Shown here: positions 12,701 to 24,915 of the stretch, piece after piece
Layout: each line of letters opens with the position of its first letter
Position numbering within the stretch: the stretch's first letter is position 1
Assembly: GCA_023079485.1 (NCBI GenBank)
Contig: CM041083.1
Coordinates: 61,137,810-61,201,809, forward strand
Reading direction: 5' to 3'
Origin: Archilochus colubris
Taxonomy: Eukaryota > Chordata > Aves > Apodiformes > Trochilidae
Length of the DNA: 64,000 nt
Position numbers and translations under genes: made by a program
The notes under the pieces: model-generated
Told to the model about the DNA's origin: nothing
Seen by the model: only the letters and a program-made list of their open reading frames with translations
Database searches by the model: none

Positions 12701-14434
12701 GTTTAGATTGTTTGATCTAAATTGCTTCAACATTTTGGCATATTTATTTTCCAAGGGAGACAAGAAACTTCAGACTTAGAATCATCACTGTACATTTCTG
12801 TCATTTATAGAAGGGCTAGTAGGATAGATCAAAAGAGAAATTGCATTTACATTAGGTAAGCAGACAAGAGTTTGTTGGACTGTTCATATTGGCATAAAGA
12901 AGTGTTGGACAAAATTCTGCTGGAATAAAAGTAACAGAATAAGACCCATAGGAAATCCCTCAGTGATGTAAACTGGCACAATACTAAAGAACTGATTCCA
13001 GCTAGCATCAGCTGTGACCAACAACAGGAAATTCAGAAGCATGTACATGCTAATATTTTATTCTGTTAACCAGGTTATTTTGGAAGTAGTGTAAATTTAC
13101 TGGTCACTATAAAAATTTAAACTTTCTTGCTATTGGTATTCATCCATGAAATGCTAGAGCTGCGTTGGGATCAATTACAGCTAAAATATGTTTCACTCAG
13201 CACAATTTTTCTGTTACAATTTCATGACAACTGTACAGAACCTTAAGGTAAAAAAACCCAAAACATTTAACACATCAGCAATTATGGATTGAAGCCAATT
13301 CTGTAGTGCAGAGGATAATGTAAACACAAGGTGACAATGAGTGATAGAAGATTATACATCAGCAGGGAAACGTCTGAAAATCTTTTGATTGGTACATTTC
13401 ATAATTTGTAATTTTTGTAATATTAAAGCTTTAGACATAAACAAGGCAGGTATACACTCAGCTTAATTTAGACACCTAATTCCAGTTTCTTTCTGGAAAG
13501 TCTTATCTGCAGACTCTTTGAATTACCCTTCAGGGACTTTTATGTTATGTTCATGCACCTTGCTCCAGGGCATCTTGGAGAGATTAGATTTCATATTCAG
13601 GTACCTAACCTAGATGGCTAATGCTAAGCAACATAAATATTAGTTTATAACTATTAGAAAGATTATCCTTGTAACCCTTAACTGGCACCAGCAAGGTGTT
13701 AATCACAGTGAAAATGGTCTCCAAAAACTGAATCTTTTATCCACTAGAATAATCTATACTTCCTTCAGCTAGTTTCTTTGTAAACTGATGGTGTATTTCC
13801 ATTTTTAAGCACCAAAGACTGAAAATTTTTATCTGCCCAGAAAATATATTCATTGAAAAAACAGATCAGGAGCTCTATATGCTTTGGTTTCACATAGGAA
13901 AAAAATCTCTTCTACTAAGAAGTCCTTACAAAAAACAAAAATAAAATATCTAGTTGCTTCAACAAATTTATATAACAGTTAAAAGGGTTACAACAAGCAT
14001 TCAATTATATCCTATGAAAATCACAAAACAGATCATCCATTGCTAACACCAACTTTCCATTGCACAACCTTCATTGGAATGAGGAAAGGCTTTTCTTGGG
14101 AATTATATTGCCATGCAACAGACTGGCAAACTACAGGAGAGAAGAAAACTGAGTTTCAGACTAAGGGATTGCAGTGAACCAGACAATGACAGTGTGTTGG
14201 TCACAGCCTGAGTATTAATGCTTTTCATTGCAAAATAAAAACTAAAAATATCTTGAACGTTATCATTCTGTGGCTAGGTTTTCAGTGAGATAGAAATATT
14301 TCTCACATTTTGAATGGAAATGCATTCTCTGCACTGTTTTGGCAGTACCACAACTCCGAATCTGCTAGAAATCTCTCCACAGGAGAATGTTTCCTTATGG
14401 TTGTTTTTACCTCAATTTATCATTCTCATCTCTT
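9721..14434. other. Unclassified AT-rich non-coding DNA
   Basis: I find no gene or recognisable transposon. Minor features are a T15 run at 9996-10010 and a short direct repeat of CTTAAGATAGAG around 11740-11770. Open frames are short and look like chance. Confidence 0.6.
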
Positions 14435-14942
14435 AGAATCATAGAATCAGAAAATTGACTGGGTTGGAAGGGACCTCAGAGATCATCAAGTCCAACCCTT
14501 GAACCACCATTGCAGTTGCTAGACCATGGCACTGAGTGCCACATCCAGTCTCTTTTTAAATATCTCCAGGGATGGAGAATCCACTACTTCCCTGGGCAGC
14601 CCATTCCAATGCCTGATCACCCTCTCCATAAAGAAATTCTTTCTAATATCCAACCTAAACCTCCCCTGGCACAACTTAAGACCATGCCCTCTTGCCTTGT
14701 TGAAAGTCGACTGGGAAAAGAGCCCAATCCCCCCTGGCTACACCCTCCTTTCAGGGAGTTGTAGAGAGTGATGAGGTCTCCCCTGAGCCTCCTCTTCTCC
14801 AGGCTGGACACCCCCAGTTCCCTCAGCCTCTCCTCGTAGGGTCTGTGCTCGAGTCCCTTCACCAGCCTAGTTGCCCTCCTTTGGACCCATTCCAGCACCT
14901 CAATCTCCTTCCTGAGCTGAGGGGCCCAGAACTGGACAGAGG
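14435..14942 (-). mobile_element. CR1 LINE, 5'-truncated, with 3' tail
   Basis: Read on the minus strand, the element runs from a truncated ORF2 C-terminus to the CR1 3' UTR. It ends with GGTTGGACTTGATGATCTCT, the TTCCAACCC block and the ATTCTATGATTCT tail (the low-coordinate end). The 5' end is lost at about 14942, as is typical of CR1. The 3' UTR wording (a 'GGTTCAAGGGTTGGACT' version) matches the CR1 end at 26.2 kb, so the two belong to the same or a close subfamily. Confidence 0.95.
14617..14898 (-). pseudogene. CR1 ORF2 C-terminal remnant
   Basis: The 93-codon open frame contains the CR1 ORF2 signature [17 protein letters not shown], then [10 protein letters not shown] and [14 protein letters not shown]. 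These are the residues after the reverse-transcriptase thumb. All catalytic motifs, including the F/YADD box, lie upstream and are absent. The frame then drifts into 3' sequence that has lost the normal reading, so it is a decayed fragment rather than a gene. Confidence 0.85.
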
Positions 14943-17900
14943 AGAATTAATGGCTGAGAAAAAGTTAGATGAGACCCAGTGTAAGAAAGAAGTTTAAAGT
15001 AAATTTTTATTACCTGAATGGCTACTGCTCACAATTATAAAGGATGTTAAAAAATATTTTTAAAATAGTATTTAAACTTAGATTAACCAGCTTATTGTAC
15101 CTCTAAATGGAGCCTGTATCTCATGTGACACATTAAGGTAAGATGTGTCTCACAACGAGAAGTACCACCCCGTGTACCTTTAAATAAAGTGCTCTAAATG
15201 ACAATGCTGTCACAGTAGAGGTGAGATTGTAAGAGTGCAACCAAGGGAAGGCTTTGGAAATAAACTGTTGAGTGCTCCAGTGGTGAACAGAACATCCTTC
15301 ATCTCTGGAACAGTCTGTAACCACAGTGAGAATATAAACAATTTATAACTGGCTCTGGATATATTCTAAATTATACTGGATTGCCAAAAAGCCTTTTCTT
15401 TAGTGTCCTGCAGCAGTAAGAAGTTTGATTTGCCTACATTTTCCGTATGTTGAAGAAAAGTACTCTCTACATTATGGCATGTACGAGTGTTTTCCTCTGT
15501 GTCTCAGCAAACTGATTAGTTTTCACAGCTCTATCAGGAGTTCTTTCTTTTGTTATTTGTCACTCTGACCTATCTTCAGCTTGGTAGGAGTGGGAAAAAA
15601 CAAGGGCAGCTCTGGTCTCATATTCTTGGGGAAAACATGAGAGACAGCTTTTCTGCAGCTATTGCTTTCACAAGACATCTACCAGATAGGTGGCTAAAAT
15701 CATGTAAAAATTAAAAAATCTCTTTTCACCATGAAAGATGAAAAAAAAACCCATGTGGTATCGACAGAAAAATTTATTGACTTTCTTTAAGATTGTTAAA
15801 TCTTGTTTAACAGTCTCTTGTACCCTTTTGCAGCAGCACAATTCTTTATTCACCCTTTAAAGAGAAGGATCTGGGGCTCCTTGGCTTTCTAGATTTCCTT
15901 TCTTCTCTCCTTGACTGTAAAAGTCCCTGAGCCTACTCCCTTGCTATTCACTGTCCAGTTTCCAAATGAGGACATATTACCCTCTCTGCTTGTAATCAGC
16001 ATCTGTATCCTTGAAATTATACAGAGAGTGAAAAACATGGCTCCAGATCATAGCAAAATTCTGATTTTATTCTACAAAATATTTTTGAGAAAGCCCTAAC
16101 TTTACTGCATCATTATATTTCAAAGACCTTCTGTTTCAGTGACAGTAAACCCATTCAGTATTGCTAATGCTTAACAAATACACCATTCAATCCACAGGGT
16201 TTATAATTTATGCTCAATGTTTTTACCAGGTGCTATAGCAGACTACTCCTAATGGCCTAATGGGTTCCTTTCTTCTCTCAGCACCCTGCTTTTACTAAAA
16301 AAACCTTATTAATTCTATAACAGTTGAAAGACGTTTTCTGTAGTGGTACCAGCCTGCATGAAAGCCGAATAAACCACGACGTTTCTACATCAGGCTTTAT
16401 CCGTTAAGATAATACACTAGAGAACCTCAATTTACTTTTGTTGCATTATTCCTCAGTGTTGCCCTTTTTTACAAAATTTTCTCCCTGTTCTGTCCTGTAT
16501 AGTTCTCTCTGGCCCATCATGTCCCAAATGAATTTATTGCTGAGGCTTCTGTCTTCTCTGAAATTTTTATTCCTTTTTTTCTCTGTGTTTGTCTGTCCAT
16601 TCTTCCTCTAGCTATAAGTTATATAGAACAGTAACTATATTTCTGTAATGTTTTAGAGTGTACTAAAGCCCACCCTCTGGTAGACAGGCAGAATTAGTAT
16701 CATTGCAACTTTTGTTTTGCCAGGAACACCAAATTTTTCATATGTTTGTAAAATGGTTTAATAACAAAGCACTTCATAAGTTATTTTCAAATGAAAATTA
16801 TGTAAAAATAAAGTTTTCTACATTTGTAAATTAATATTTATCTCCCAACAGTTTTGAACTGCCATGTGATGTTCTCTATTATATAATAAATCACAGCTTG
16901 TTCAAAGCCAGGAGTGCTTTGGGGAAACTCCAGTGGGGAGAGAACAATTACTGTGATGGTATAAAAATTTAAGGTAAATGAGGAATAGTCCCACCTTGAC
17001 ATCATGCATATACTAACTGGCCTATCTGTTGTCACCATATTGGTAATACAGCCATGATCTTGGGAAACAAACAAACAAAAAATTGTTTTGAAAATGTGCC
17101 TGTCACTGATATTTTTAAAAGAGCAAATATAGAGATGTGAAGGCAATAGATACAAAAGTGATGCTGGAGAAGTTGGTAACATTGTCCCAGTACCTGCTGT
17201 CAGACTACCATAGAAGTTAAATGACATTTGATAATTGCTTTCATGATAATCAGGTTCAGGGAGTAAAAAGACAAGGCTCTGATCTTAAGCTAGAATTTCT
17301 GTTGGCACCAAGAGTAGCAAAGCTTGTATCAGAAAAAAAGCTGATGGAATGTGACCTTTGATGATCTGATTATACTCAAAATAACATTTACCCTGATCAC
17401 TAAGTAAGTGAGGAATAAAGAAAACAGAAACAAACAAAGTTTAGATAAATTTCAGATTTGAAGTCAACTATGTTGAAGAAGACTTCGAAAAAAAAAAAAA
17501 CAAGAAACAAACAAACAAAGATTTTTGCAGTAGTTGAAAGAATATAACCAGAATTAATGGGGCTCAGAAAAGTGTGACCATTAAATGTATACATCACCAC
17601 TGGATAATTATAATTATTTCTTATACTGCCCATAGAAATGGCTTCATGGATAAGGATAGACTTTATTCCTAAGACCTATTCCCTGTGGCCACGCAGAGAA
17701 ACATCCCAATGGTAGCATAAAGGAAGGGGGAAGTTTGCTTTTCTACTGCAGGACTGACCTATACCTGATGAAGGTTCTAACCTGCTTTAAATCCCAGCCT
17801 GGGACTTCTCATCTCTCAATCCTGATTTGAAAATTTGGCATATCATTTTAGAGAGTCCTTTCACAGAAGTTACACACTTCTGTTTCCTTATAAGCCAATA

Positions 17901-18608
17901 ACCTCAAAACATACCAGAATGTGATTTTTCAATTGCCAACACTAGCTTTTTGGTTTTTTACTGGGAAGAGGAGAATGAATGGTCTGTTCACTGCTTGTTT
18001 TATGCAGGTCATGCTGGTCCAAGCTCTGTCACACTTTGTGCATTGACTGTACATTGTACATTTTCTGTTTGAAAACAAAATGAGCTGTAGACAGAGTGTA
18101 TTCCTAGTCCCTGAGGAATTTTTCAATTTATTAAAAAGCAGCATCTTTTGATATTGAGCTTGTCTGCTGGAAAATTAACATGTAAAGCTTTGTTTGCTCT
18201 ATGAAGATATAGTTACTCCTCTGGTTTTCTTTAGCAGCAGAACATTTCACCAGCCATCACAGAAGCTACCACACAACATCTGTAAGCATTTTTATGAGCA
18301 ACTGTAGCAAGTATTATATAAATCACACTAATAGTATGATAGTCTATTCAAAAGAAATGATTCTTGGGACTCAATTCTCTTGGGAAATCATAGTTCAAAT
18401 AAAATGATAGAAAGTGGTTGCTGTGGCAGTATTTGATGTGTATTCATGTGGGTATGCAGCTTCTTTCAGAGTACTTGGCCCAGAAGATGTGTAGAAAATG
18501 CAGACATTACATGGGTTAAAATAACACCCAGAAAAATGACTCAAAATAAGACTTAAAGAGATGCATAATTCATCCTCCTGCCATGAGCTATGCAATATGG
18601 TTCTGTGC
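14943..18608. other. Unclassified AT-rich non-coding DNA
   Basis: No gene is recognised. A small CpG-bearing patch at 16321-16395 is described separately. A run of short A-tracts and (CAAA)n occurs near 17490-17520. Open frames such as 16838-17227 (minus, 129 codons) show no family motifs. Confidence 0.6.
16321..16395 (+). other. CpG-bearing patch with AATAAA and GACGTTT repeats, possible LTR remnant
   Basis: Within AT-rich DNA this short stretch holds several CpGs, an AATAAA at 16368-16373 and two copies of GACGTTT (16330-16336 and 16378-16384). A poly(A) signal in a CpG-bearing context resembles the R/U5 part of an endogenous retrovirus LTR. I see no LTR ends, so this is only a suggestion. 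Confidence 0.2.
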
Positions 18609-18614
18609 TCTTGT

Positions 18615-18760
18615 ATACTCATATAGTCCAACAGTCCTCTGGTGATGGAGATTCCACAGCCTTCCTGGGCAGTCTAATCCACTGCATCCATCTTAACTGT
18701 TAACTTCTTCCTGATGTCTACATTTCTTCCAATCCTTCCTTATTTTGAAATAGACTGGAT
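18615..18760 (-). mobile_element. Ancient CR1 LINE fragment
   Basis: The plus strand keeps, in order, AGTCCAACAG, GGTGATGGAGATTCCACAGCC, CTGGGCAGTCTAATCCA and CTTCTTCCTGATGTCTA. These match the antisense CR1 3' region in the same order as the element at 14.4 kb. The sequence is strongly diverged and the 3' tail is gone. Confidence 0.65.
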
Positions 18761-19031
18761 ATGAAAGCTCATCTTTATTAAATGCATTTCTTATAGCTGT
18801 TGAGTTCAGGAATTAGATTGAAATGTTTATGACTTTGATATCTGGACATTAGGAAGCTGCCAGAGCTCAGCTCAGAGATCAAGTGCTGTATGCATTTTTT
18901 GCTTTTAACTGCCAGTTACTGATGCTCCTCTGCATCCCCTGAAACCTGATAGAACTTTGGTCTCCAAGTTAAAGTGAGGCATGAGCATCTTTACCCTGAG
19001 TTTTCTTCAGGTGTTATCTGTAAACCTTTTG

Positions 19032-19830
19032 CCGAGTGTCACGGTTTAACACTGGCCCGGCGATTAAACCGAATAACAGACGCTCTCTATTAATCTCTCT
19101 CTCCTTGATAGAGAAAGGAGAGAGAATAAGGGAGAGAGACTTATGGGTTGGAAATTAAACTACACAACTTTAATGAAACAGTAATGATAAATAGGTAAAA
19201 TTACTAAATATATACAAATATACAGGAAAATGGATACCACATTCCTCCCCCCTCTCCCCAATAACTCTCACGTCACCACCGAGGCTGTAGGGCAGCCCTG
19301 GGAAAGTCCAGGCTGGACTCCTGGAGTCGGCAGCAGTCGGGAACCGGAGGCAGGAACACACAGATATGGGCTGGCACGGATCAGGACCACAGGCAGACGA
19401 ACGGACAGGATCCTTCCAGGATGCCGAGAAGGAAGGGAAGCAGGAAATCAGGAAATCCGGAAAAGATCTGGCTCGGCCCTCGTGATGCCTCAAATTTATA
19501 CTGAGTGTGACGTATATGGGATGGAATACTCTGTTTGGTCAATTCTGGCATCTATCTTGTCCGTTCCTCCCTAAAGGAGGGCTCAGGTGGGACCTCTGTA
19601 TCCTCCTGGATGGTAAAATGTTTTCCTCAGAGCTGAGCAGTGTCCTTGGCTCTGCATACCAGTCTCTAGCAGTAACTATAAACATCAAGTGTTATCAATC
19701 CTAGAAGCACACACTGTCTGAGAAACTTGCTGTTAATTTCAGCAAGTGCAGCTACTTAAAGAGACTTAGCTAAAAGTAAAAGCACAAAACAGAAAATCAC
19801 CTTTATCCTGGCCCAAACCAGGACACTGAG
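19032..19830 (-). mobile_element. Solo LTR, ERVL-like family 1, copy B, with 5-bp target duplication
   Basis: The LTR spans 19037-19825 (789 bp) with TGTC/GACA ends. The flanks are CCGAG at 19032-19036 and CTGAG at 19826-19830; they differ only by a C-to-T change at a CpG, so they are a decayed 5-bp duplication. Sense is the minus strand, with TATAAA at 19495-19500, a CRE half-site just upstream and ATTAAA at 19169-19174. It is closely similar to copy C and less so to A. No internal proviral sequence is present. Confidence 0.92.
19495..19515 (-). promoter_or_regulatory. TATA box and CRE half-site of LTR copy B
   Basis: On the minus strand TATAAAT is preceded about ten bases upstream by ACGTCACACTCAG. 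The layout (ACGTCA, CTCAG, TATAAA) matches copy C exactly and is the likely core promoter of this LTR family. Confidence 0.5.
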
Positions 19831-20518
19831 AGAAAAGCAGGTTATTTATGAAAGCTTATAAGGATGCTACAGGTGCAGAATGAAGATCAGATCATTAATA
19901 GATGCCATTCCACGCTGATCTTCTCATCAAGCTGTCTGAAACACCTCAGAAAGTAGTTTGCTAAGCTCAGGAGCATGAGTCTGGCTACTAGCCAGAATGG
20001 CAGATAATCTTTACATTTTCTTGACCATCTTCATGAATGAAGATGTTGTTGTTATACTCAAGAGGGATTTGAATATATTCTAATGCCTGAGTGAGGGAGT
20101 AGTTGTAGGTTAGATGGATTTTCTCCTATCACTTTCTTTCTATTTCCCTTTTTTGAATGCAAAAGGGAGTGGTGCAAATGAAGTTATTACCTCAGAGCTT
20201 ACACTATGCAATATATGCCAGTAAGCCCTAGACAAAGGGAAAATTAATCCTTTTTTCTCACAGAAAAAGGTATGATGATCACAAAGCACAGTTCATTTTA
20301 TAAGGACATGACTTCTTGAGATCGCTTCTGAATAATGGTAGAATCTCTGTGGAGGGGCAGACTAATTACTTTTAACATTTAAAAGAAGACATGCAATTAA
20401 ATTATTATATAATTTCCCACAAATATCAGTGGGGCTAGTCTCTAATAAAGACTGATTTCAATTGTTGTTCCAATAGGGGAAACAAATGAGAAAATATTTC
20501 CTTACAAAAAAAATCAGA
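19831..20518. other. Unclassified non-coding DNA
   Basis: I see no gene or repeat between LTR copy B and the ERVK-like LTR. Confidence 0.6.
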
Positions 20519-20806
20519 GCTTCCTGTAGCGGGAGGAGCCATTCTTGCTCCTGAAGCTCGACGAGCTGCTGGTCTCTTCCAGGACTCCAGCCACCACACA
20601 GCGCTTCCAGGGTAGAAGTGTAGCAGGAAGAGCCTTTCTTGCTGCTGGCCTCTCCATGCCTCACACCAGAGTGAGCTTCCTCTGTGTGTCCCACCTTTAT
20701 TGGCACCCTGGTAATAGGGGGCCTGCCCTAACCAGGCACAGGTGGACTCACACCTACTCTTTGGCAACTCGAGGCACCTGGTTTATCTTGTTTTTCTACA
20801 GCTTCC
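20519..20806 (-). mobile_element. Short solo LTR, ERVK-like, with perfect 6-bp target duplication
   Basis: A 276-bp unit at 20525-20800 begins TGTAG and ends CTACA (inverted repeat). It is flanked by identical GCTTCC at 20519-20524 and 20801-20806. On the minus strand it carries AATAAA (20696-20701) in the setting GGGTGCCAATAAAGGTGGG, as expected of an LTR poly(A) region. It is GC-rich and retains CpGs, unlike its surroundings, so it is probably fairly young. The 6-bp duplication fits an ERVK/alpharetrovirus-type integrase. No internal sequence is present. The family is not named with certainty. Confidence 0.85.
20696..20701 (-). terminator. Poly(A) signal of the ERVK-like LTR
   Basis: AATAAA on the minus strand sits within the 276-bp LTR and supports the minus-strand sense of the element. 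Confidence 0.6.
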
Positions 20807-23800
20807 CATTTCACACTGGTCTGTCCTTTTAAACAAGGAGCCTGTGCTGAAATACTTAATGGAAAGGCACTATACATTTAGATTTCTCCTGTGGCCCTTT
20901 CTCCTTTCTTTTCATAGAATAAGCAACAAAACCCTCTATAAAACTTTCCCTGGACAGACAGTTCTGTGCATGACTAAACAGGATTTTTCTTCAAAATTTT
21001 TGTGTCTAACGCTCCAAACCATAAAAAAGTCTTATTTTTAAGCATCCAGTGTATGCTAATGTGTTCAGGATGACTATACATTCTTGCACTCAGAAGTCTT
21101 TCCATTAAAACCCTGAATCAGAACCAATATAAACCAGCAACTCCAAAGACTTCAGTAGATTTCTGGCTCTGGTGAAGAAGAAAATGAGAATTCACTCTCA
21201 TACAATACGGATGGGAAGAATTCTCCTTACCCTATTCATGCAAATGAGATCCAATGCAAAATTCCCTCTTTCAAATTTTTTTTCTGTCTATATATGCCAC
21301 TTCTGACACTGAAAGGCAGCTACATTAAGCTCTGAGAAGTGAGAAAAAGTTATGCAAAGATTTTCTTAAAATTAATTACAAAATTCAGATCCTGAACTGC
21401 TTTAACTGATGATCTTGTGTTACGTTGCCATGCACTGAAACCTATTTTCAGTTCCTTCACTAGGCCATCAGTTACTATGGTGTTGATCAATATTGATCCA
21501 AAGTTCATTAAGTGAAAGGGGTTTTAGACTGGACTTTAAAATAATGCAAAGTTTTAAAGATAATTATTAAAACAATGAGAACACCATTGTATTTTGTTCC
21601 CCAGAACCTTTTAATACCAAAATAGAATGCCAACTTTTATTTATTAGGTTATGCATGTAAAACCAATTTTAATTTTCATCGATGAAACTAAATTCTAGTT
21701 TGGAAATAGAGTTCTTTCCAGTGTTCTTATAATATTACCATCTAAAAATTGACTTGAATTTAAGTTTTGTAATCTTAAATAAAAGGCAATACAGCAAATT
21801 GTTCATTACGAAGATTTCTTCAAGGATTTTGCTTTCATTATATGATATCATTAGAACATACTGTGCAATTATTTATCATCAAAAACAATCCTACAAGAAC
21901 ACCTCACCCCAATTTATATCTATTAGCTGCACAGTATGGTTAAAACCATAAATTTTTGAGATACCTACTGCCCACACAAGACTACAAAAACATACAAAAA
22001 CACTTTGAACAGCACCAAATAGATGTCATTCTACTCCTAGTCATGAAAGTGTTTTTTTCCTACAGAACATTTGCACTGAGCATTTATAAAACTCTGATGT
22101 AATAACTTTTATTTTGGGACTCTTGATTTTTCTTCTAGGCTTTTACTGCATTTTTTAAAAAACAGTGTTTTATTAAAAGCTGTTTTCTGCTGCTGAACCA
22201 AATTAATCTATGCCAATTTTGGATGATAAATCTATAAGAATTGTTTATAAAAATAGTTACTCATTTTGCATTTCATGCCTTCTGATTTCTAGAAAAAAAA
22301 AAGTCATCTCAGCTTCCTGTCTACTTCTCATAATTCTGTAGACTTTATCAACTTATATATGATTATATGCTTCACTCCTCACTCCTTTGTACTGGAAGGA
22401 TTTGTGTTGCCAAGTGCTAAAATGGAGAAAAAAATGTCTTTTATGTTTGTTCAGACATTCATAAAGTCTCTTTACATCTCCAGAAGGATAAAGTATTAAT
22501 TCCTCTATCTTGGTCCTGGAATTTTTTTCTGATAAATTTAATAGCTTCATCTTAAGACGATGGAATCTGCTATGGATGATCTGTTAGATCTGTTAGCGGG
22601 TGGTCACTGCAAGGTGATCTGTTTATTGATTGCTTTGGGACGAATTGCAGGAGAAAACTTCAAAGATTAGGACCAAACCCTGTAACTTGATTAATAGTTG
22701 ATTGAATAATGATCTATCTTAGAAAACACAATTTTATGTTGTTTCTCTTGTATTTTTGTGATAAGAGTTTCTTCCATATTTTTGCATTGTAGGTTTTCTT
22801 TTTTTTCCTTCTTCATTTGCAAGCAAAGGGTGTAAATGAAATACTGCTGCTTTCCTTCCTTCAAGAATTATTTTTTTTTTCACTCTGAGTTATGCCTGAG
22901 CTATGAAGCAACTACAGCTATTCTGAGCCAGCACCACACAGCCAGTGCACTCACCACTCACAGCGGACACTGGGGACATGGGCAGATGCTCACTTAAAGC
23001 AGCATGGTTGCACTCACACAGGGTTTGTACCACAATGAAACTCCTGCCTGGTTCCAAAACAGGCTTTGTAAGCAGAAGTTATTAATCCATGCACTGGGCC
23101 TTAGATCTGATCTGCATAACTTGATCCATACTTCGGTAATTATGCAGCTGTGATATGTATGACATGCAATTTGTCCTAAAACCTAATGAGAGAGATGTAA
23201 AGGCAATGTCTAATTCTCCTGATCTATCAAATTATCACAGATTCATCAGACCAGGGAAAAGTACTGCCAGCCTCTCCAATCATATGATGTCTCTGTCAGA
23301 TAGATGCTTATATTTGAATGCTGATGGCATTGTCCTGCTCTGAAGCCCTAATTTTAAGGATTGTGTGTATGTCATGTATGATGCACAAATTTGAATACTT
23401 AATTTTTTCATTTCATCCTTTAAAAACTTCCTATCTGACCTATTTTTGTAACTGAGTGAAAATTATGTGGCTGCTTTTTACATTGATCGCGATTATTTAA
23501 TAGGTATCTGCATTCACAGTGACTCAGGGAACTGTCATCCTTTATTTTCTTCCTCCTCATGACCAATAAATCATGTTCTTTTTCTTTAAAAAAAATGTCA
23601 ATTATTTAAAAAGCTATCAATTTTATATATTTAAGAAGCAGATTGAGTTTTATGACCTATAATCATCAGTAAGCCTTATGTGTTACAGAATACTTCACAG
23701 TATGGGTTTCTTTTTGCTGGCAAGTAAAAAGATTTGCCACCTGGGGAGAATTATCCAGGCCAACTTCTTCTCCCAGTTTCAATTGTGTATGAAAGGCTCA

Positions 23801-23833
23801 CAGCAACAAACTTGTCTTGACTGCTGTTGTTGC

Positions 23834-23866
<33 letters not shown>

Positions 23867-24404
23867 TCATTGATATTCCAGAGTCTCCTTCCCAAAATCT
23901 TTCCAGAAATTAACTGTGCTGATGGATATATTTTCTACTTTCTGGTTTAAAATGTTTTTGAAAATTGAGCCTGTCTGCACTCCCAGCAGCCCTATTAGAA
24001 AACAGGTTACACACATACACTGCTCTTCATCCTTTTTTTCAGGACTTAGATTAGATCTTTAAATTAGATACTTCAAATTGCATTTTTAATCCAGTGATTC
24101 TTGTTTCTGAATTTTTGGGTTTTTTCAAGTGATCCCCAAAACTGTGTTTCCAAAGACATTAGTCTAGGTAAAGCCTCATATGAGTTTAATGAAAAAATTA
24201 TCTTCATTGCCTTGTAAACTCTGCTCTCTGTGGTATCCTAGATTGAGACTTGAGAGGTTTTGTAACAGTTTCATGCTGGTTATTTGAAATTCATTATAAT
24301 TCACTGTACTTTTTCTACAATACTGCTATTGAACACCAAGTTCCCTGTTTTGTAATACGCATTTTGTTTGTCCTTCTTACAGACTTTACCCTTGTCTTTA
24401 TCTA
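20807..24404. other. Unclassified AT-rich non-coding DNA
   Basis: No gene or transposon is recognised. A GC-richer patch at 22920-23060 has no open frame of note. A TTA microsatellite occurs at 23834-23865. A short duplication of GATCTGTTAG lies near 22577-22600. Confidence 0.6.
23834..23865 (+). repeat. (TTA)n microsatellite
   Basis: About ten uninterrupted TTA/ATT units lie next to a GTTGTTGCT stretch. It translates as poly-Tyr in one frame, which is an artefact. Confidence 0.95.
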
Positions 24405-24605
24405 ATTTTGTCTCTGCAATTTTGTACTATTTCTCCAATTTACTGAGATTATTTTGGAATCTGATCCTTCTGAAAGGCTTGTAGTTTGTTTTTCATTGCA
24501 TTCATCCATGTATAAGTATATTATCCTTTTCACCATCTGAGTCATTGATGCAAATAGTGGCACAAAGCTGGGCATAGAGGAGACTATGACCAACTTTAGT
24601 TGCCC
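24405..24605 (-). mobile_element. Ancient CR1/L3-like LINE fragment (reverse-transcriptase region)
   Basis: The plus strand carries TTGTACTATTTCTCCAATTT, then GATTATTTTGGAATCTGATCC, then GAGTCATTGATGCAAATA. I know these as the antisense of the old amniote CR1/L3 ORF2 segment that encodes an '...EDRIRIQNDLDKLEK...'-like stretch following the FADD motif. The reading frame is destroyed by stops and indels. The match is from memory of the family and is diverged. Confidence 0.55.
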
Positions 24606-24732
24606 TCCTTATTGTCAGAAACCCATTGCAGTCAAATCCAAGAATTATTTTTCAAAAAGCATGTGCCTATGAGAATATTTTGCAAAATATGTTTCTATAC
24701 CAACACTATATTTCCTAATTCTGTGAGTTGAT

Positions 24733-24915
24733 ATGTTGCCCAGAGGAGCTGTGGTTGCCCCCTCCCTGATAGTGTTCAAGGCCAGGTTGGAAGGGAGTTT
24801 GAGCAACCTGGTCTGGTGGGAGGTGTCCCTGCCCATCAAAGGGGGGTAGAACTGGATCGTCTTCAAAGACTGAATTATCTTCCAACCCAAACCATTCCAT
24901 GGTATGACGATGATA
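24733..24915 (+). mobile_element. CR1 LINE 3' fragment
   Basis: The 3' region is read in order: GTTGCCCAGAGGAGCTGTGG, CCCTCCCTGATAGTGTTCAA, GCAACCTGGTCTGGTGGGAG, GTGTCCCTGCCCAT, CTTCCAACCCAAACCATTCC. The terminal octamers are degraded (ATGGTATGACGATGATA). Orientation is opposite to the old piece just upstream, so these are separate insertions. Confidence 0.93.

Noticed and set aside
8397..19830. LTR copies A and B as the two ends of one provirus
   Set aside because: They lie ~10 kb apart in the same orientation, but their target duplications differ and no retroviral coding remnants were recognised between them.
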